A stretch of DNA of 11,461 bases, taken from positions 1 through 11,461 of the forward strand of contig JAACEG010000009.1 of assembly GCA_011682665.1 (NCBI GenBank), written 5' to 3'. Made by a program: the position numbers and the translations under genes. This document shows, one piece after another, positions 1 through 6,744 of the stretch. The DNA comes from Lysobacteraceae bacterium. Its GTDB lineage: Bacteria > Patescibacteriota > Patescibacteriia > JAACEG01. Position 1 is the stretch's first letter. Each line of letters starts with the position of its first letter. Below the pieces are notes generated by a model. That model ran no database searches. It saw nothing but the letters and a program-made list of their open reading frames with translations, and was not told the origin of the DNA.

Positions 1-48
1 AAAATTATTTATAAAATCACCCTTGCCCCCTTTTTCAAAGGGGGAATT
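1..48. repeat. C/G-rich hairpin repeat with conserved AT flank, partial at window edge
   Basis: A perfect hairpin has arms CCCCCTTT (26-33) and AAAGGGGG (37-44) with a 3-base loop. The 17 bases at 1-17 (AAAATTATTTATAAAAT) recur exactly at 5509-5525 and, inverted, at 8247-8263, each time beside a similar CCC-rich hairpin. The hairpin sits 9 bases beyond the stop of the leftward 74-residue gene, but no T-run follows directly, so a terminator role is only possible. Confidence 0.75.
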
Positions 49-52
49 ATTA

Positions 53-277
53 TTATTTGAGATTTTCAATTTCTCGTGCCGGAGTTATTAAGGGATCTCC
101 TGAAAAATTTTTTGCAGGATTATTCAGAGGTTTGATTTTATTTGTCTTTGTTTGATTTATTCTTGGTTGTATTAAATGAATTTTTAAAATCGTAAAAGCG
201 CTAATCAGTATTATTAAAATAACAGCGAGTATAATAATCAAAATGATAAAAATTTGAGTATCTTTATTTTTTTCCAT
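53..277 (-). CDS. Small single-pass membrane protein, unknown function
   Basis: This 74-residue protein has a short charged start (MEKNKDTQ), then a very hydrophobic Ile/Leu-rich stretch at about residues 9-32, then a polar Asn/Lys/Pro-rich tail of about 40 residues. It therefore looks like a single-span membrane protein with a small soluble tail. I recognise no family. The start is the only ATG giving a complete membrane segment. A perfect TATAAT on the same strand (282-287) lies only 4 bases before the ATG, so if it is a promoter the message would be essentially leaderless; I see no Shine-Dalgarno sequence. The next gene leftward is outside the window and repeats occupy both flanks. The coding call rests on composition and the membrane segment, so it could be a chance frame. 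Confidence 0.55.
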   Translation of the reverse strand: MEKNKDTQIFIILIIILAVILIILISAFTILKIHLIQPRINQTKTNKIKPLNNPAKNFSGDPLITPAREIENLK

Positions 278-298
278 AACGATTATATAAATTATTTT

Positions 299-625
299 TT
301 ACCCCACTTAACCCTGCCTACTCACCTCTCTAAAGCTATGGCGAAACGGATTGGTAGGTAGGCCCCCTAGTTACTCCACCTAACCTCTCCTAAAAGGGGA
401 GGATTTTATTTTATAGTTCTCCCCCTATTTAGGGGGAGCTAGAGGGGGGGGTATTATTCCATAATTTTTACCCCACCTGACCTCCCCTAAAAGGAGAGGA
501 ACCCGTTATTCTTACCCCACCTGACCTCCCCTAAAAGGGGAGGAACCCGTTATTCTCGCTCTCCCCCTTGTAGAGGAAATCTGTTTTCCCGTTCTCCCCC
601 TTGCAGGGGGAGTTAGAGGGGGTAT
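299..625. repeat. Cluster of modular C/G-rich hairpin repeats
   Basis: The gap between the 74-residue gene and tRNA-Lys is mostly repeats. The modules are: a damaged copy at about 299-365 opening with TACCCCACTTAACCC and interrupted by a GCCTAC...GTAGGC segment; one at 372-403 (CTCTCCTAAAAGGGGAG core); one at 418-453 in the opposite sense (CTCCCCCTATTTAGGGGGAG plus a G-rich tail); two tandem copies at 469-556; and a two-hairpin run at 557-625 joined by AATCTGTTTTCC and ending in GTTAGAGGGGGTA. The outermost tails face outward (TACCCC at the left, GGGGTA at the right). I see no protein gene here. Confidence 0.85.
469..556. repeat. 44-bp tandem duplication of a hairpin module
   Basis: Units at 469-512 and 513-556 differ at one base (aaggagagg versus aaggggagg). 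Each has a TACCCCACCTGA tail, a CCTCCCCT/AGGGGAGG hairpin and an AACCCGTTATTCT spacer. The reverse complement closely matches the 45-bp tandem units at 8627-8716, including the GATAACGG spacer, so the same unit is tandemly copied twice in opposite orientations 8 kb apart. Confidence 0.9.
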
Positions 626-654
626 TTATAACAGAGAGGGAGGGTGAATTTTTG

Positions 655-727
655 TCCACCCAGCAGGATTTGAACCTGCGACCATTTGCTTAAGAGGCAA
701 CTGCTCTACCAACTGAGCTATGGGTGG
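655..727 (-). tRNA. tRNA-Lys (anticodon CTT)
   Basis: The 73-base cloverleaf reads leftward. The acceptor stem is CCACCCA/TGGGTGG with discriminator A. The D arm is GCTC-AGTTGGTA-GAGC. The anticodon loop is CTCTTAA, giving anticodon CTT, which reads AAG. The T arm is GCAGG-TTCAAAT-CCTGC. The variable loop is short (TGGTC). All stems pair fully except the first anticodon-stem pair, where G27 faces A43. CCA is not encoded. In so AT-rich a genome most Lys codons should be AAA, so a separate TTT-anticodon tRNA is expected elsewhere. The gene lies 70 bases beyond the propeller-protein gene on the same strand, with a hairpin between them. Confidence 0.97.
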
Positions 728-740
728 AATATATTAAATG

Positions 741-770
741 ATTAAAAATACCATCCTCAAAGATGATATT
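741..770 (-). terminator. Terminator-like hairpin after the propeller-protein gene
   Basis: Read leftward, this is a 9-bp stem (AATATCATC with GATGGTATT, one U-G pair) with the 6-base loop TTTGAG, followed by a short T-run. It lies 28 bases after the stop of the propeller gene, where an intrinsic terminator would be expected. Only 20 bases separate it from tRNA-Lys, leaving no room for a separate tRNA promoter, so it may be leaky or act in processing. Confidence 0.6.
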
Positions 771-797
771 TCTATGATAAATAATATAACTTATTTT

Positions 798-2009
798 TTA
801 TAAGTCAATTTTATATAATCGTCCTGTTCTTTTATCAGTAAAATATAAAATTTTTTCATCAGCGCTAACTATTATTTTATCAATATTGCGTTTAGTTTCT
901 GTGATCTTTTTAGTTAAGTTTTTAATTAAATTTATTTTATAAATATTATCATTTATATTTATAGCATAATTAGGGTTAATGCCCATCATTTCTTCTAAAA
1001 ACTTTGGAACTCCGCAATAAATAGTATCATTATTATAAAAAAAACATTTTTCCGCCCAAGTATTAAGCGCTATTCTTTTTTTATAAATTCCCCCCTTTGT
1101 TGTTAGCCATAAAGCAGGTTCATAATTGCTTTTACTATTATAGACGCTATATAATATTTTATCTCCTTGTGGGCTCCATTTTCCTTGGAATCCATATCCT
1201 TCCACAATGATTGATTTAAAGTTTTCATTATGTTGGCCAATTAAATAAACTTCTTGATGATCAAAGTCAAGAGGTTCAATAAAAAAAGCCACAACTTGAT
1301 TATCCGGAGAATAGGCTAATTTAAAATTATTCACTTTATTCCCTAAGTCTTCAATAATTTTACTTTGTCCGCTATCAATATTAGCTATGATTAAATAATT
1401 GTTTTCTGAGTCAAAATCAAGATTCTTAGTTACAATTTGTTTATTATCGGAAGAAAAATCAAACCCTTGCCAATTTTTTGGTAAAGTAGTTTGTTTTTTT
1501 TTGTTAAAATCATAAATAATATTAGAGCCATCTGGATACCCTAAGATAGCTTTGTCTTTTTTGGGGGACCAAACAATGTTTTGCACGTTATAAAAAGTTT
1601 TTTCACTCATTAAAACTGGTTCTCCTTTTTTATTAATAGTATAAAATTTACCGTCGTCTCTATTGTAATAAACCAATTTATCCCCCTCTGCATTCATAGT
1701 TATTCCCTTTACAATTGATTGGCTGATTTTTTTTACTTCCTTCTTTTTTTTGTTAGAGTTTTTGTTTTTTGTTGGTTTGGAAAGTGAAGCATCTTTGTTT
1801 ATATTTTTATTAGTATTAGGCAATTTTCCGTTAACATTATAATTCCGTCCGACATCATTTAAGGGAATTATTTCATTATTTATATTTTTATTAACAGGAA
1901 CAAAACTTCTAAAAAAGAAAGAATAAATTAGAAACGAAAAAAATAAACTCAAGAAAATGAATCCTATTATTAAAATAATTTTTTTATAGTTTAAATCTGG
2001 AATATTCAT
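798..2009 (-). CDS. Membrane-anchored TolB/WD40-like beta-propeller protein
   Basis: This 403-residue protein has one N-terminal membrane helix (about residues 11-33), a low-complexity Asn/Lys linker (about 40-97), and a repeat-built C-terminal domain (about 98-403). Blades of the TolB/PD40 type are visible: VWSPKKDKAILGY (146-158), DFSSDNKQIV (184-193), AYSPDNQVVAFF (232-243), KWSPQGDKILYSV (277-289) and VSADEKILYF (381-390), ending in TGRLYKI. Such propellers usually act as protein-binding scaffolds. There are no catalytic motifs and no lipobox. The anchor suggests the propeller lies outside the cytoplasmic membrane, although the lysine-rich linker leaves topology open. The gene starts 11 bases after the stop of the small membrane protein, so the two are probably co-transcribed. 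I recall similar proteins as common in Patescibacteria, sometimes near type IV secretion genes, but the specific role is unknown. Confidence 0.85.
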   Translation of the reverse strand: MNIPDLNYKKIILIIGFIFLSLFFSFLIYSFFFRSFVPVNKNINNEIIPLNDVGRNYNVNGKLPNTNKNINKDASLSKPTKNKNSNKKKKEVKKISQSIVKGITMNAEGDKLVYYNRDDGKFYTINKKGEPVLMSEKTFYNVQNIVWSPKKDKAILGYPDGSNIIYDFNKKKQTTLPKNWQGFDFSSDNKQIVTKNLDFDSENNYLIIANIDSGQSKIIEDLGNKVNNFKLAYSPDNQVVAFFIEPLDFDHQEVYLIGQHNENFKSIIVEGYGFQGKWSPQGDKILYSVYNSKSNYEPALWLTTKGGIYKKRIALNTWAEKCFFYNNDTIYCGVPKFLEEMMGINPNYAININDNIYKINLIKNLTKKITETKRNIDKIIVSADEKILYFTDKRTGRLYKIDL

Positions 2010-2020
2010 AAATATATTTT

Positions 2021-2404
2021 TTACTCAACAATTTGTTTTACTGTTTCTTTGACTGTTTCCCAGCCGCATTCTACTGGATGGATAGTGCAATAAAACATCA
2101 TAAAAGCGACTAAAATTAGCAAAAGCAATAATAAATTTAATCCTCCTAAAATTGTTCCTTTTATAATCCCTATTTTAGCTAATTTTCCATTAAATAAAGT
2201 AAAGAACCAATAAATATCAAGCGCTATTACTGCCACAGGAAGCAAGACGCCAGTAGCCATTAAACCAAAAAGCCATCTTATTATTGTTTTCCCAACTATT
2301 TTACCAGCTACTTTTTTCGCGGTTTCTTTTGGTTTTTTTTCTTGCTCTTTTTTGATTAAACGTTTTCGCGCTCTATCTTCTTCCGCTGATTGGTAATTAA
2401 ACAT
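2021..2404 (-). CDS. Small two-helix membrane protein, probably co-transcribed with the propeller gene
   Basis: The 127-residue protein begins with a charged, probably cytoplasmic helix (residues 1-40, many Lys, Arg and Glu, with AEEDRARKRLIKKEQEKK). Two hydrophobic segments follow (about 41-70 and 84-105), with a short loop holding NGKLAKIG between them. The C-terminal tail has two cysteines in CTIHPVECGW (C106 and C113), which could pair if exposed outside, and ends in an amphipathic stretch (ETVKETVKQIVE). The start is the first ATG of the frame, and the next gene begins 11 bases after its stop. I do not recognise a named family. Its size and layout resemble small membrane proteins seen next to secretion or pilus genes in Patescibacteria, which is a weak comparison. 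Confidence 0.75.
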   Translation of the reverse strand: MFNYQSAEEDRARKRLIKKEQEKKPKETAKKVAGKIVGKTIIRWLFGLMATGVLLPVAVIALDIYWFFTLFNGKLAKIGIIKGTILGGLNLLLLLLILVAFMMFYCTIHPVECGWETVKETVKQIVE

Positions 2405-2720
2405 AATTTATAAATATATTACTAACCTTACCTTATTGGTAGGCAGGTAATTTTTGATTTTCAACAAAATACCCAATTTTTTGGCAACTTATTTTAATGG
2501 CAAATATCAAATGTCAATTTAATGTTAAATGACTAAAGGCCAAATCATTTTTAAATTAATTTCAGATTTTAGTTTTATTTGATATTTGAATTTTGGATTT
2601 TTACCCTGTTTAGATATAAAATTATCTAAGAAGGTGAATTTGACATTTGATATTTGGACTTTGATATTATTATTAATTTTGCATTTTGTTTATCTGCCGA
2701 TGAGGCAGGAGTTTTGAGTT
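2405..2720. repeat. Non-coding AT-rich spacer with inverted repeats
   Basis: I see no gene in these 316 bases. They hold a perfect 17-bp inverted repeat (CAAATATCAAATGTCAA at 2501-2517 and its complement at 2640-2656). Inside it is a smaller palindrome, TTAGATA/TATCTAA (2610-2616 and 2623-2629), flanked by ACCCT and AGGTGA. Short hairpins at the margins use the GGCAGG/CCTGCC words: 2694-2708 (CTGCC-GATGA-GGCAG) and about 2432-2451 (TACC-TTATT-GGTA). ATATTTG-like words recur throughout. The clpC terminator should be near 2690-2720, but no hairpin with a T-run is clear. Confidence 0.7.
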
Positions 2721-5201
2721 TTATTTCATACTCACTTTTATTTTTTCATTTCCTAATTTTATAAAACTATTTTTTTTGTTTTCTAATATAATATCAACAA
2801 GCTGATCTTCTATTTTTGCTTGAATTGTTTTTCTCACAGCGCGCGCTCCTTGTTCGGGAAGATAAGACATGGAAGCAAGTTGGTTAACCACTTTTTTATT
2901 ATAACTTAATTTTATATTTTTTTCCAGTAATTTTTTTTCTAATTCATTCAATTGTAGCTCCACTATTTTTTTTATATTTTTTTTGTCCAAAGGATTGAAA
3001 ATTAATATTTGATCTAACCTGCTTAAAAGCTCTGGACGGATAATTTTCTTTATTCTTTTATTTATTTTGTTTTTTAAAATATTAAAATTTGAATTATTTT
3101 TTTCGTTAGTTCCAAAGCCAATACTGTCTTTTGCGTAAAATTCTTCCACTCCTATATTAGATGTTAAAATAACAAGAGTGTTTTTAAAATTAATAGTATT
3201 TCCACCAGCATCAGTTAAAATTCCATCTTCTAAAATTTGTAGCAATAAATTAAAAATATCTGGATGAGCTTTTTCTATTTCATCAAATAAAATTAAAGAA
3301 TAAGGATTATGTTTTACAAATTCTGTGAGCTTTCCGCCTTCTTCATATCCAACATATCCAGCTGGCGCGCCAATCATTCTAGAGGCGTTAAATTTATCAT
3401 TAAATTCGCTCATATCAAATTTAATAAAAGAATTTTTTTTGCCAAAAACAAGTTTCGCGATTTGTTTTGCCAGCTCTGTTTTTCCAACGCCTGTCGGTCC
3501 TAAAAAAATAAATGACCCCAAAGGCCTTTCAGGAGAAGACATATTGAGTAAAGCGCGCTTTAAATATTTATTAACAATATGGATTATTTTTTTTTGTCCA
3601 ATAATTTTATCATTTAGTTTTTTTTCTAAATCTGAAATATTTTTCTTATTTGTTAAATTTATTTGTTCTATGGGAATACTTGTTGTTTGGGCGGCGGTTT
3701 TAATTATATCTTGATCAGTAATTTTCCCTAATATTAATGTTTCCGCTTGCGATCTGAATTTTTTAAACAAATCAAACTCTTTGAATAAAATTTTTTCTTG
3801 TTTTTTTAGATTTAAAGCTGACTCGTAATTTTCATTAGTTATATATTTTTGTTTTTCTCTTTGAAGTTTATTAGCTTTTTCAATAAATCTGTTTTGGAGA
3901 AAGTCAAAATTATGTTTTTGTTTTTTTAATTTAAGACTAGAAGCCGCTTTATCAATAAGATCAATGGCTTTGTCCGGTAAAAATTTATTAGTCATATATC
4001 GTTCAGAAACATAAATAGCCGAATCAATGGCTTGGTCAGTAATTTTTATTTTATGAAATTCTTCATAATATTTTTTAATAGCATTCAAAATCTCTTTAGT
4101 TTTTTTTGTATCTGGTTCCTCTATTTGAATAGTTTCAAATCTTCTGACTAAAGCTTGATCTTTTTCAATATATTTTTTGAAATCAGAAAAAGTTGTAGCT
4201 CCTATTAAACTAAGTTTTCCTCTTGATAAAGCCGGTTTTAAAATATTAGCCGCGTCTAAAGCTCCGTTTGAAGTTCCAGCATTAACAATATTATGAATTT
4301 CATCAATAAAAAGTATGGCGTTAGGATCATTCTGAATTTGTTCAATAGTGTATTCTAATTTTGATTCAAATTCACCCCTGAACATTGTTCCAGCAATCGC
4401 GGACCCTAAGTCAAGTTTTATAATTTTTTTGCCAAATAAGATTGGAGGAACTTCCATTTTAATTATTTTTTTAGCTAAGCCCTCAATAATAGCTGTTTTT
4501 CCAACTCCGGTTTCTCCCAGAAGCAGGGGGTTATTTTTTTTTCTGCGGCAAAGTATTTGAATAATTTTTTCAATTTCTTCATCTCTGGCGATGACAGGAT
4601 CAAAGGTATCTAACATTGAATCTTTTGTTAATTCAATAAGAAAATTATTTTTTTCAGGCATTGTTTTTTCATCAAAAAAATTTATTTCTTCTAATCTATG
4701 AGGCCGGCTGGTTCTTTCAGATATTTGAGAAAATTTGGAGATCGTTTTTAATGTTGAGGATAATTGTTCTTCTAATCTTGCTAGGTTTATTTTTTTTTCT
4801 TTTAAAAATTTTTTAATTTTAGGATTATCTGATTTGATTAAGGCGTTTAGAAGGTGTTCAGTACCTATAAATTTATGTTTAAATTTATTAGCGATAACAG
4901 CCGATTTTTTGATTAAATCTATACTTGATGTTGATAAATAAGGAGTTATTTTTTTATTAATATCTAAATCTAAACTGTTATTTTTTACTAATAGCTCTTT
5001 TTTTATTTCTAATAAACTTGTTTTTGTTTTTTTAAAAATTTGATTAGCAAAGGTTCCTTTTTGCGTAATCAAGGAATAAAAAATGTGTTCAGGCTCAATC
5101 ATTGAATTATGATTTTCCAATGCAAAATTGTAGGCGCGCGCAATGGCGTCTTTATAATTTATTGTGAACTTGTTTAAAAATTTTTGCATATTACTTTGCA
5201 T
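2721..5201 (-). CDS. clpC: ClpC-type AAA+ unfoldase (Clp/Hsp100), ATPase subunit of a Clp protease
   Basis: The product has 826 residues, close to the usual ClpC length of about 810. It unfolds proteins with ATP in the cytoplasm and normally feeds them to ClpP. Domains in order are: double Clp-N repeat (about 8-150, with EPEHIFYSL and GTEHLLNAL); first AAA+ module with Walker A GETGVGKT (229-236), pore loop GTMFRGEFE (271-279) and Walker B ILFIDE (296-301); a short coiled middle domain (about 425-490) with the ClpC-like NENYESALNLKKQE, far shorter than in ClpB; second AAA+ module with Walker A GPTGVGKT (568-575), pore loop GYVGYEEGG, Walker B LILFDE (636-641), Arg finger in RPELLSRLD and sensor-2 GARAVR (785-790). 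IGF at 694-696 sits where ClpA/ClpC carry the ClpP-docking loop, arguing against ClpB. ClpP is not in this window. A second in-frame ATG four codons in could be the true start. No Shine-Dalgarno is seen. Confidence 0.95.
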   Translation of the reverse strand: MQSNMQKFLNKFTINYKDAIARAYNFALENHNSMIEPEHIFYSLITQKGTFANQIFKKTKTSLLEIKKELLVKNNSLDLDINKKITPYLSTSSIDLIKKSAVIANKFKHKFIGTEHLLNALIKSDNPKIKKFLKEKKINLARLEEQLSSTLKTISKFSQISERTSRPHRLEEINFFDEKTMPEKNNFLIELTKDSMLDTFDPVIARDEEIEKIIQILCRRKKNNPLLLGETGVGKTAIIEGLAKKIIKMEVPPILFGKKIIKLDLGSAIAGTMFRGEFESKLEYTIEQIQNDPNAILFIDEIHNIVNAGTSNGALDAANILKPALSRGKLSLIGATTFSDFKKYIEKDQALVRRFETIQIEEPDTKKTKEILNAIKKYYEEFHKIKITDQAIDSAIYVSERYMTNKFLPDKAIDLIDKAASSLKLKKQKHNFDFLQNRFIEKANKLQREKQKYITNENYESALNLKKQEKILFKEFDLFKKFRSQAETLILGKITDQDIIKTAAQTTSIPIEQINLTNKKNISDLEKKLNDKIIGQKKIIHIVNKYLKRALLNMSSPERPLGSFIFLGPTGVGKTELAKQIAKLVFGKKNSFIKFDMSEFNDKFNASRMIGAPAGYVGYEEGGKLTEFVKHNPYSLILFDEIEKAHPDIFNLLLQILEDGILTDAGGNTINFKNTLVILTSNIGVEEFYAKDSIGFGTNEKNNSNFNILKNKINKRIKKIIRPELLSRLDQILIFNPLDKKNIKKIVELQLNELEKKLLEKNIKLSYNKKVVNQLASMSYLPEQGARAVRKTIQAKIEDQLVDIILENKKNSFIKLGNEKIKVSMK

Positions 5202-5213
5202 TACGAAATAATA

Positions 5214-5219
5214 ATTATA
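5214..5219 (-). promoter_or_regulatory. Possible -10 element (TATAAT) just upstream of clpC
   Basis: A perfect TATAAT reads leftward and ends 12 bases before the clpC ATG, so transcription would start only about 5-6 bases before the codon. No -35 box is found at 16-18 bases spacing, where the nested hairpin repeat lies instead. In AT-rich DNA this hexamer is frequent by chance. If real, the clpC message would be nearly leaderless, or would use the second ATG at 5187-5189. Confidence 0.35.
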
Positions 5220-5557
5220 GTCCTCCTTTGAAAAAGAGCCTGTCCCGTACTCGCTACGGGAAGGTTGGAGGATTTTTAAAATATTTTATTAAAAAATTCC
5301 CTTTAATCCCCCTAATATAGGGGAGAAAACTATTATTCTCGTTTTCCCCCTTGTAGGGGGAAATCTGTTTTTTCGTTCTCCCCCTTTTAGGGGGAATCTG
5401 TTTTCTCTTCTCCCCCTTGTAGGGGGAGTTAGAGGGGGTATTTTAATTTTCAATTTTCAATTTTTTACCCCTCCTAACCTCCCCTATATAGGGGAGGAAA
5501 CCATATTCAAAATTATTTATAAAATTACCCTTAATCCCCTTTTGCCAAGAGGGGAAA
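5220..5557. repeat. Hairpin repeat cluster upstream of clpC, including a nested hairpin
   Basis: The clpC-htpX gap carries, in order: an outer TCCTCC...GGAGGA pair (5221-5226 and 5267-5272) interrupted by a perfect inner hairpin TCCCGTA-CTCGC-TACGGGA (5243-5261); a TCCCTTTAATCCCCCTA module (5299-5325); three hairpin units at about 5337-5440 joined by AATCTGTTTT and ending in GTTAGAGGGGGTA; an oppositely oriented module opening with TACCCCTCCTAACC (5466-5500); and a copy with the AAAATTATTTATAAAAT flank (5509-5557). I see no protein gene. The only likely regulatory site is the TATAAT next to clpC. Confidence 0.85.
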
Positions 5558-5590
5558 CTTGATTTAAAATAAATTTTATAATTCAAGATA

Positions 5591-6472
5591 TTACATATTT
5601 TTTAAGGCTTTAATTCTTTCCTGAATCGGCGGGTGAGTAGAAAACATTTTAGATATTTTATTTTTTGATCCTTTAAATGGGTTAGAAATATAAAGATGTG
5701 AAGTAGCGTTGTTAGCGCGTTTTAAAGGGATATTTTCCTGGGCTATTTTTTCCAAAGCTCTTGCTAATCCTTCTGGATATCTTGTTAAAAGCGCGCCATT
5801 AGCGTCAGCTAAGAATTCTCTTTTTCTGGAAATAGACAATTGTATTAATTTTGCGGCTAAAGGCGACAGGATTGCTAAAACTATTCCTATAATAATTAAA
5901 ACATTATTTTTTTCTTTATCTCTCCCTCCTAAACCAAATAGTTGTCCTTTAATCATCCAATCAGACATTAAAGCGATAATGCCGACTAAAATTATAACAA
6001 TTGTCATTAAACGAATATCATAATCTTTAATATGGGAAAGCTCATGCGCAATTACTCCTTCTAATTCTTCGTTTTCTAATTTTTTTATAGCTCCTGAAGT
6101 TATAGCTATAGAAGCATGTTTGGGATCGCGCCCGCAAGCAAAGGCGTTTATGGCTTGGTCTTGGATAATATGGATTTTTGGTAATGGAAGACCAGCTGTA
6201 ATTGCTAAATTTTCTACCATATTATAGACATAAGGATTTTCTTGTTTTTTAATTGGCTTTGCGCCAGCGGTCCAGAGCGCGACTTTGTCTCCTTCATAAT
6301 AACTAAATAATGACATTGATATGGAAATTACTATGGCTATGGCAAGTCCGTAATATCCGAAATTATACATTTTTCCAAATACCCATCCTAAAGATGTAAT
6401 AAAAACTACAAAAATAGCAATAAGTAAAATTGTTTTTCTTTTATTAGAATCAATTTGTGAATACAAACGCAT
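5591..6472 (-). CDS. htpX: HtpX-type membrane zinc metalloprotease (M48)
   Basis: The 293-residue length is typical for HtpX. The zinc site HELSH is at 143-147, preceded by LEGVIA, and the third ligand is E219 in SRKREFLADA. Hydrophobic segments lie at about 14-33, 39-57, 153-172 and 190-210, in the usual HtpX arrangement with the active site facing the cytoplasm. The conserved NAFACGRDP (109-117) and the C-terminal FSTHPPIQERIKAL are present. HtpX degrades misfolded membrane proteins and in other bacteria is induced by envelope or heat stress. The start fits the family N-terminus (MRLYSQIDSNKRKT); no Shine-Dalgarno is visible. The gene follows lemA on the same strand across 272 bases of repeats, so read-through from the lemA promoter is likely but would have to cross the hairpin array. 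Confidence 0.95.
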   Translation of the reverse strand: MRLYSQIDSNKRKTILLIAIFVVFITSLGWVFGKMYNFGYYGLAIAIVISISMSLFSYYEGDKVALWTAGAKPIKKQENPYVYNMVENLAITAGLPLPKIHIIQDQAINAFACGRDPKHASIAITSGAIKKLENEELEGVIAHELSHIKDYDIRLMTIVIILVGIIALMSDWMIKGQLFGLGGRDKEKNNVLIIIGIVLAILSPLAAKLIQLSISRKREFLADANGALLTRYPEGLARALEKIAQENIPLKRANNATSHLYISNPFKGSKNKISKMFSTHPPIQERIKALKNM

Positions 6473-6496
6473 AATAATTTTTAATTTACAATTTTT

Positions 6497-6648
6497 TACC
6501 CCACCTAACCTCCCCTAAATAGGGGAGGAACCTGTTTTCCACGATTCTCCCCCCCCCCTATTGAGGAACCTGTTTTCCACAATTCTCCCTCTATTGAGGA
6601 ACTTGTTTTCCACAATTTCCCCCTAATTAGGGGGAGTTAGAGGGGGTA
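6497..6648. repeat. Three-unit hairpin array with outward-facing terminal inverted repeats
   Basis: The element begins at 6497 with TACCCCACCTAACC and ends at 6648 with GTTAGAGGGGGTA. The terminal 21 bases (6497-6517 and 6628-6648) pair at 17 of 21 positions as inverted repeats. Inside are three units each opening with GAGGAAC(C/T)TGTTTTCCAC, at 6525, 6563 and 6596. The first unit contains ten consecutive C bases (6549-6558), the second has CTCCCTCTATTGAGG, and the third ends in CCCCCTAATTAGGGGG. It lies between lemA and htpX, so it is probably transcribed and would fold strongly in the RNA. Confidence 0.85.
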
Positions 6649-6672
6649 CTTTAATAATTTACAAACATTAAA

Positions 6673-6706
6673 ATTTGTAATATTTGTAGCTGATTTGTAG
6701 ATTTGT
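6673..6706. repeat. Irregular ATTTGT direct repeats after lemA
   Basis: The hexamer ATTTGT occurs four times (6673, 6682, 6693, 6701) at spacings of 9, 11 and 8 bases. This short degenerate tandem lies just past the lemA stop. The spacing is too irregular for a clear operator, and no T-rich terminator hairpin is apparent. Confidence 0.5.
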
Positions 6707-6744
6707 GGTGATTTTAAACATAGTGTTTTTTTGATATTTTATTT

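Noticed and set aside
299-625. Reading every C/G-rich hairpin as an intrinsic terminator
   Set aside because: Most lack a directly following T-run, occur several in a row, in both orientations and inside a coding region.
3325-3714. Rightward frames opposite clpC, the longest being 129 codons
   Set aside because: They are antisense to conserved AAA+ motifs and are explained by the composition of clpC.
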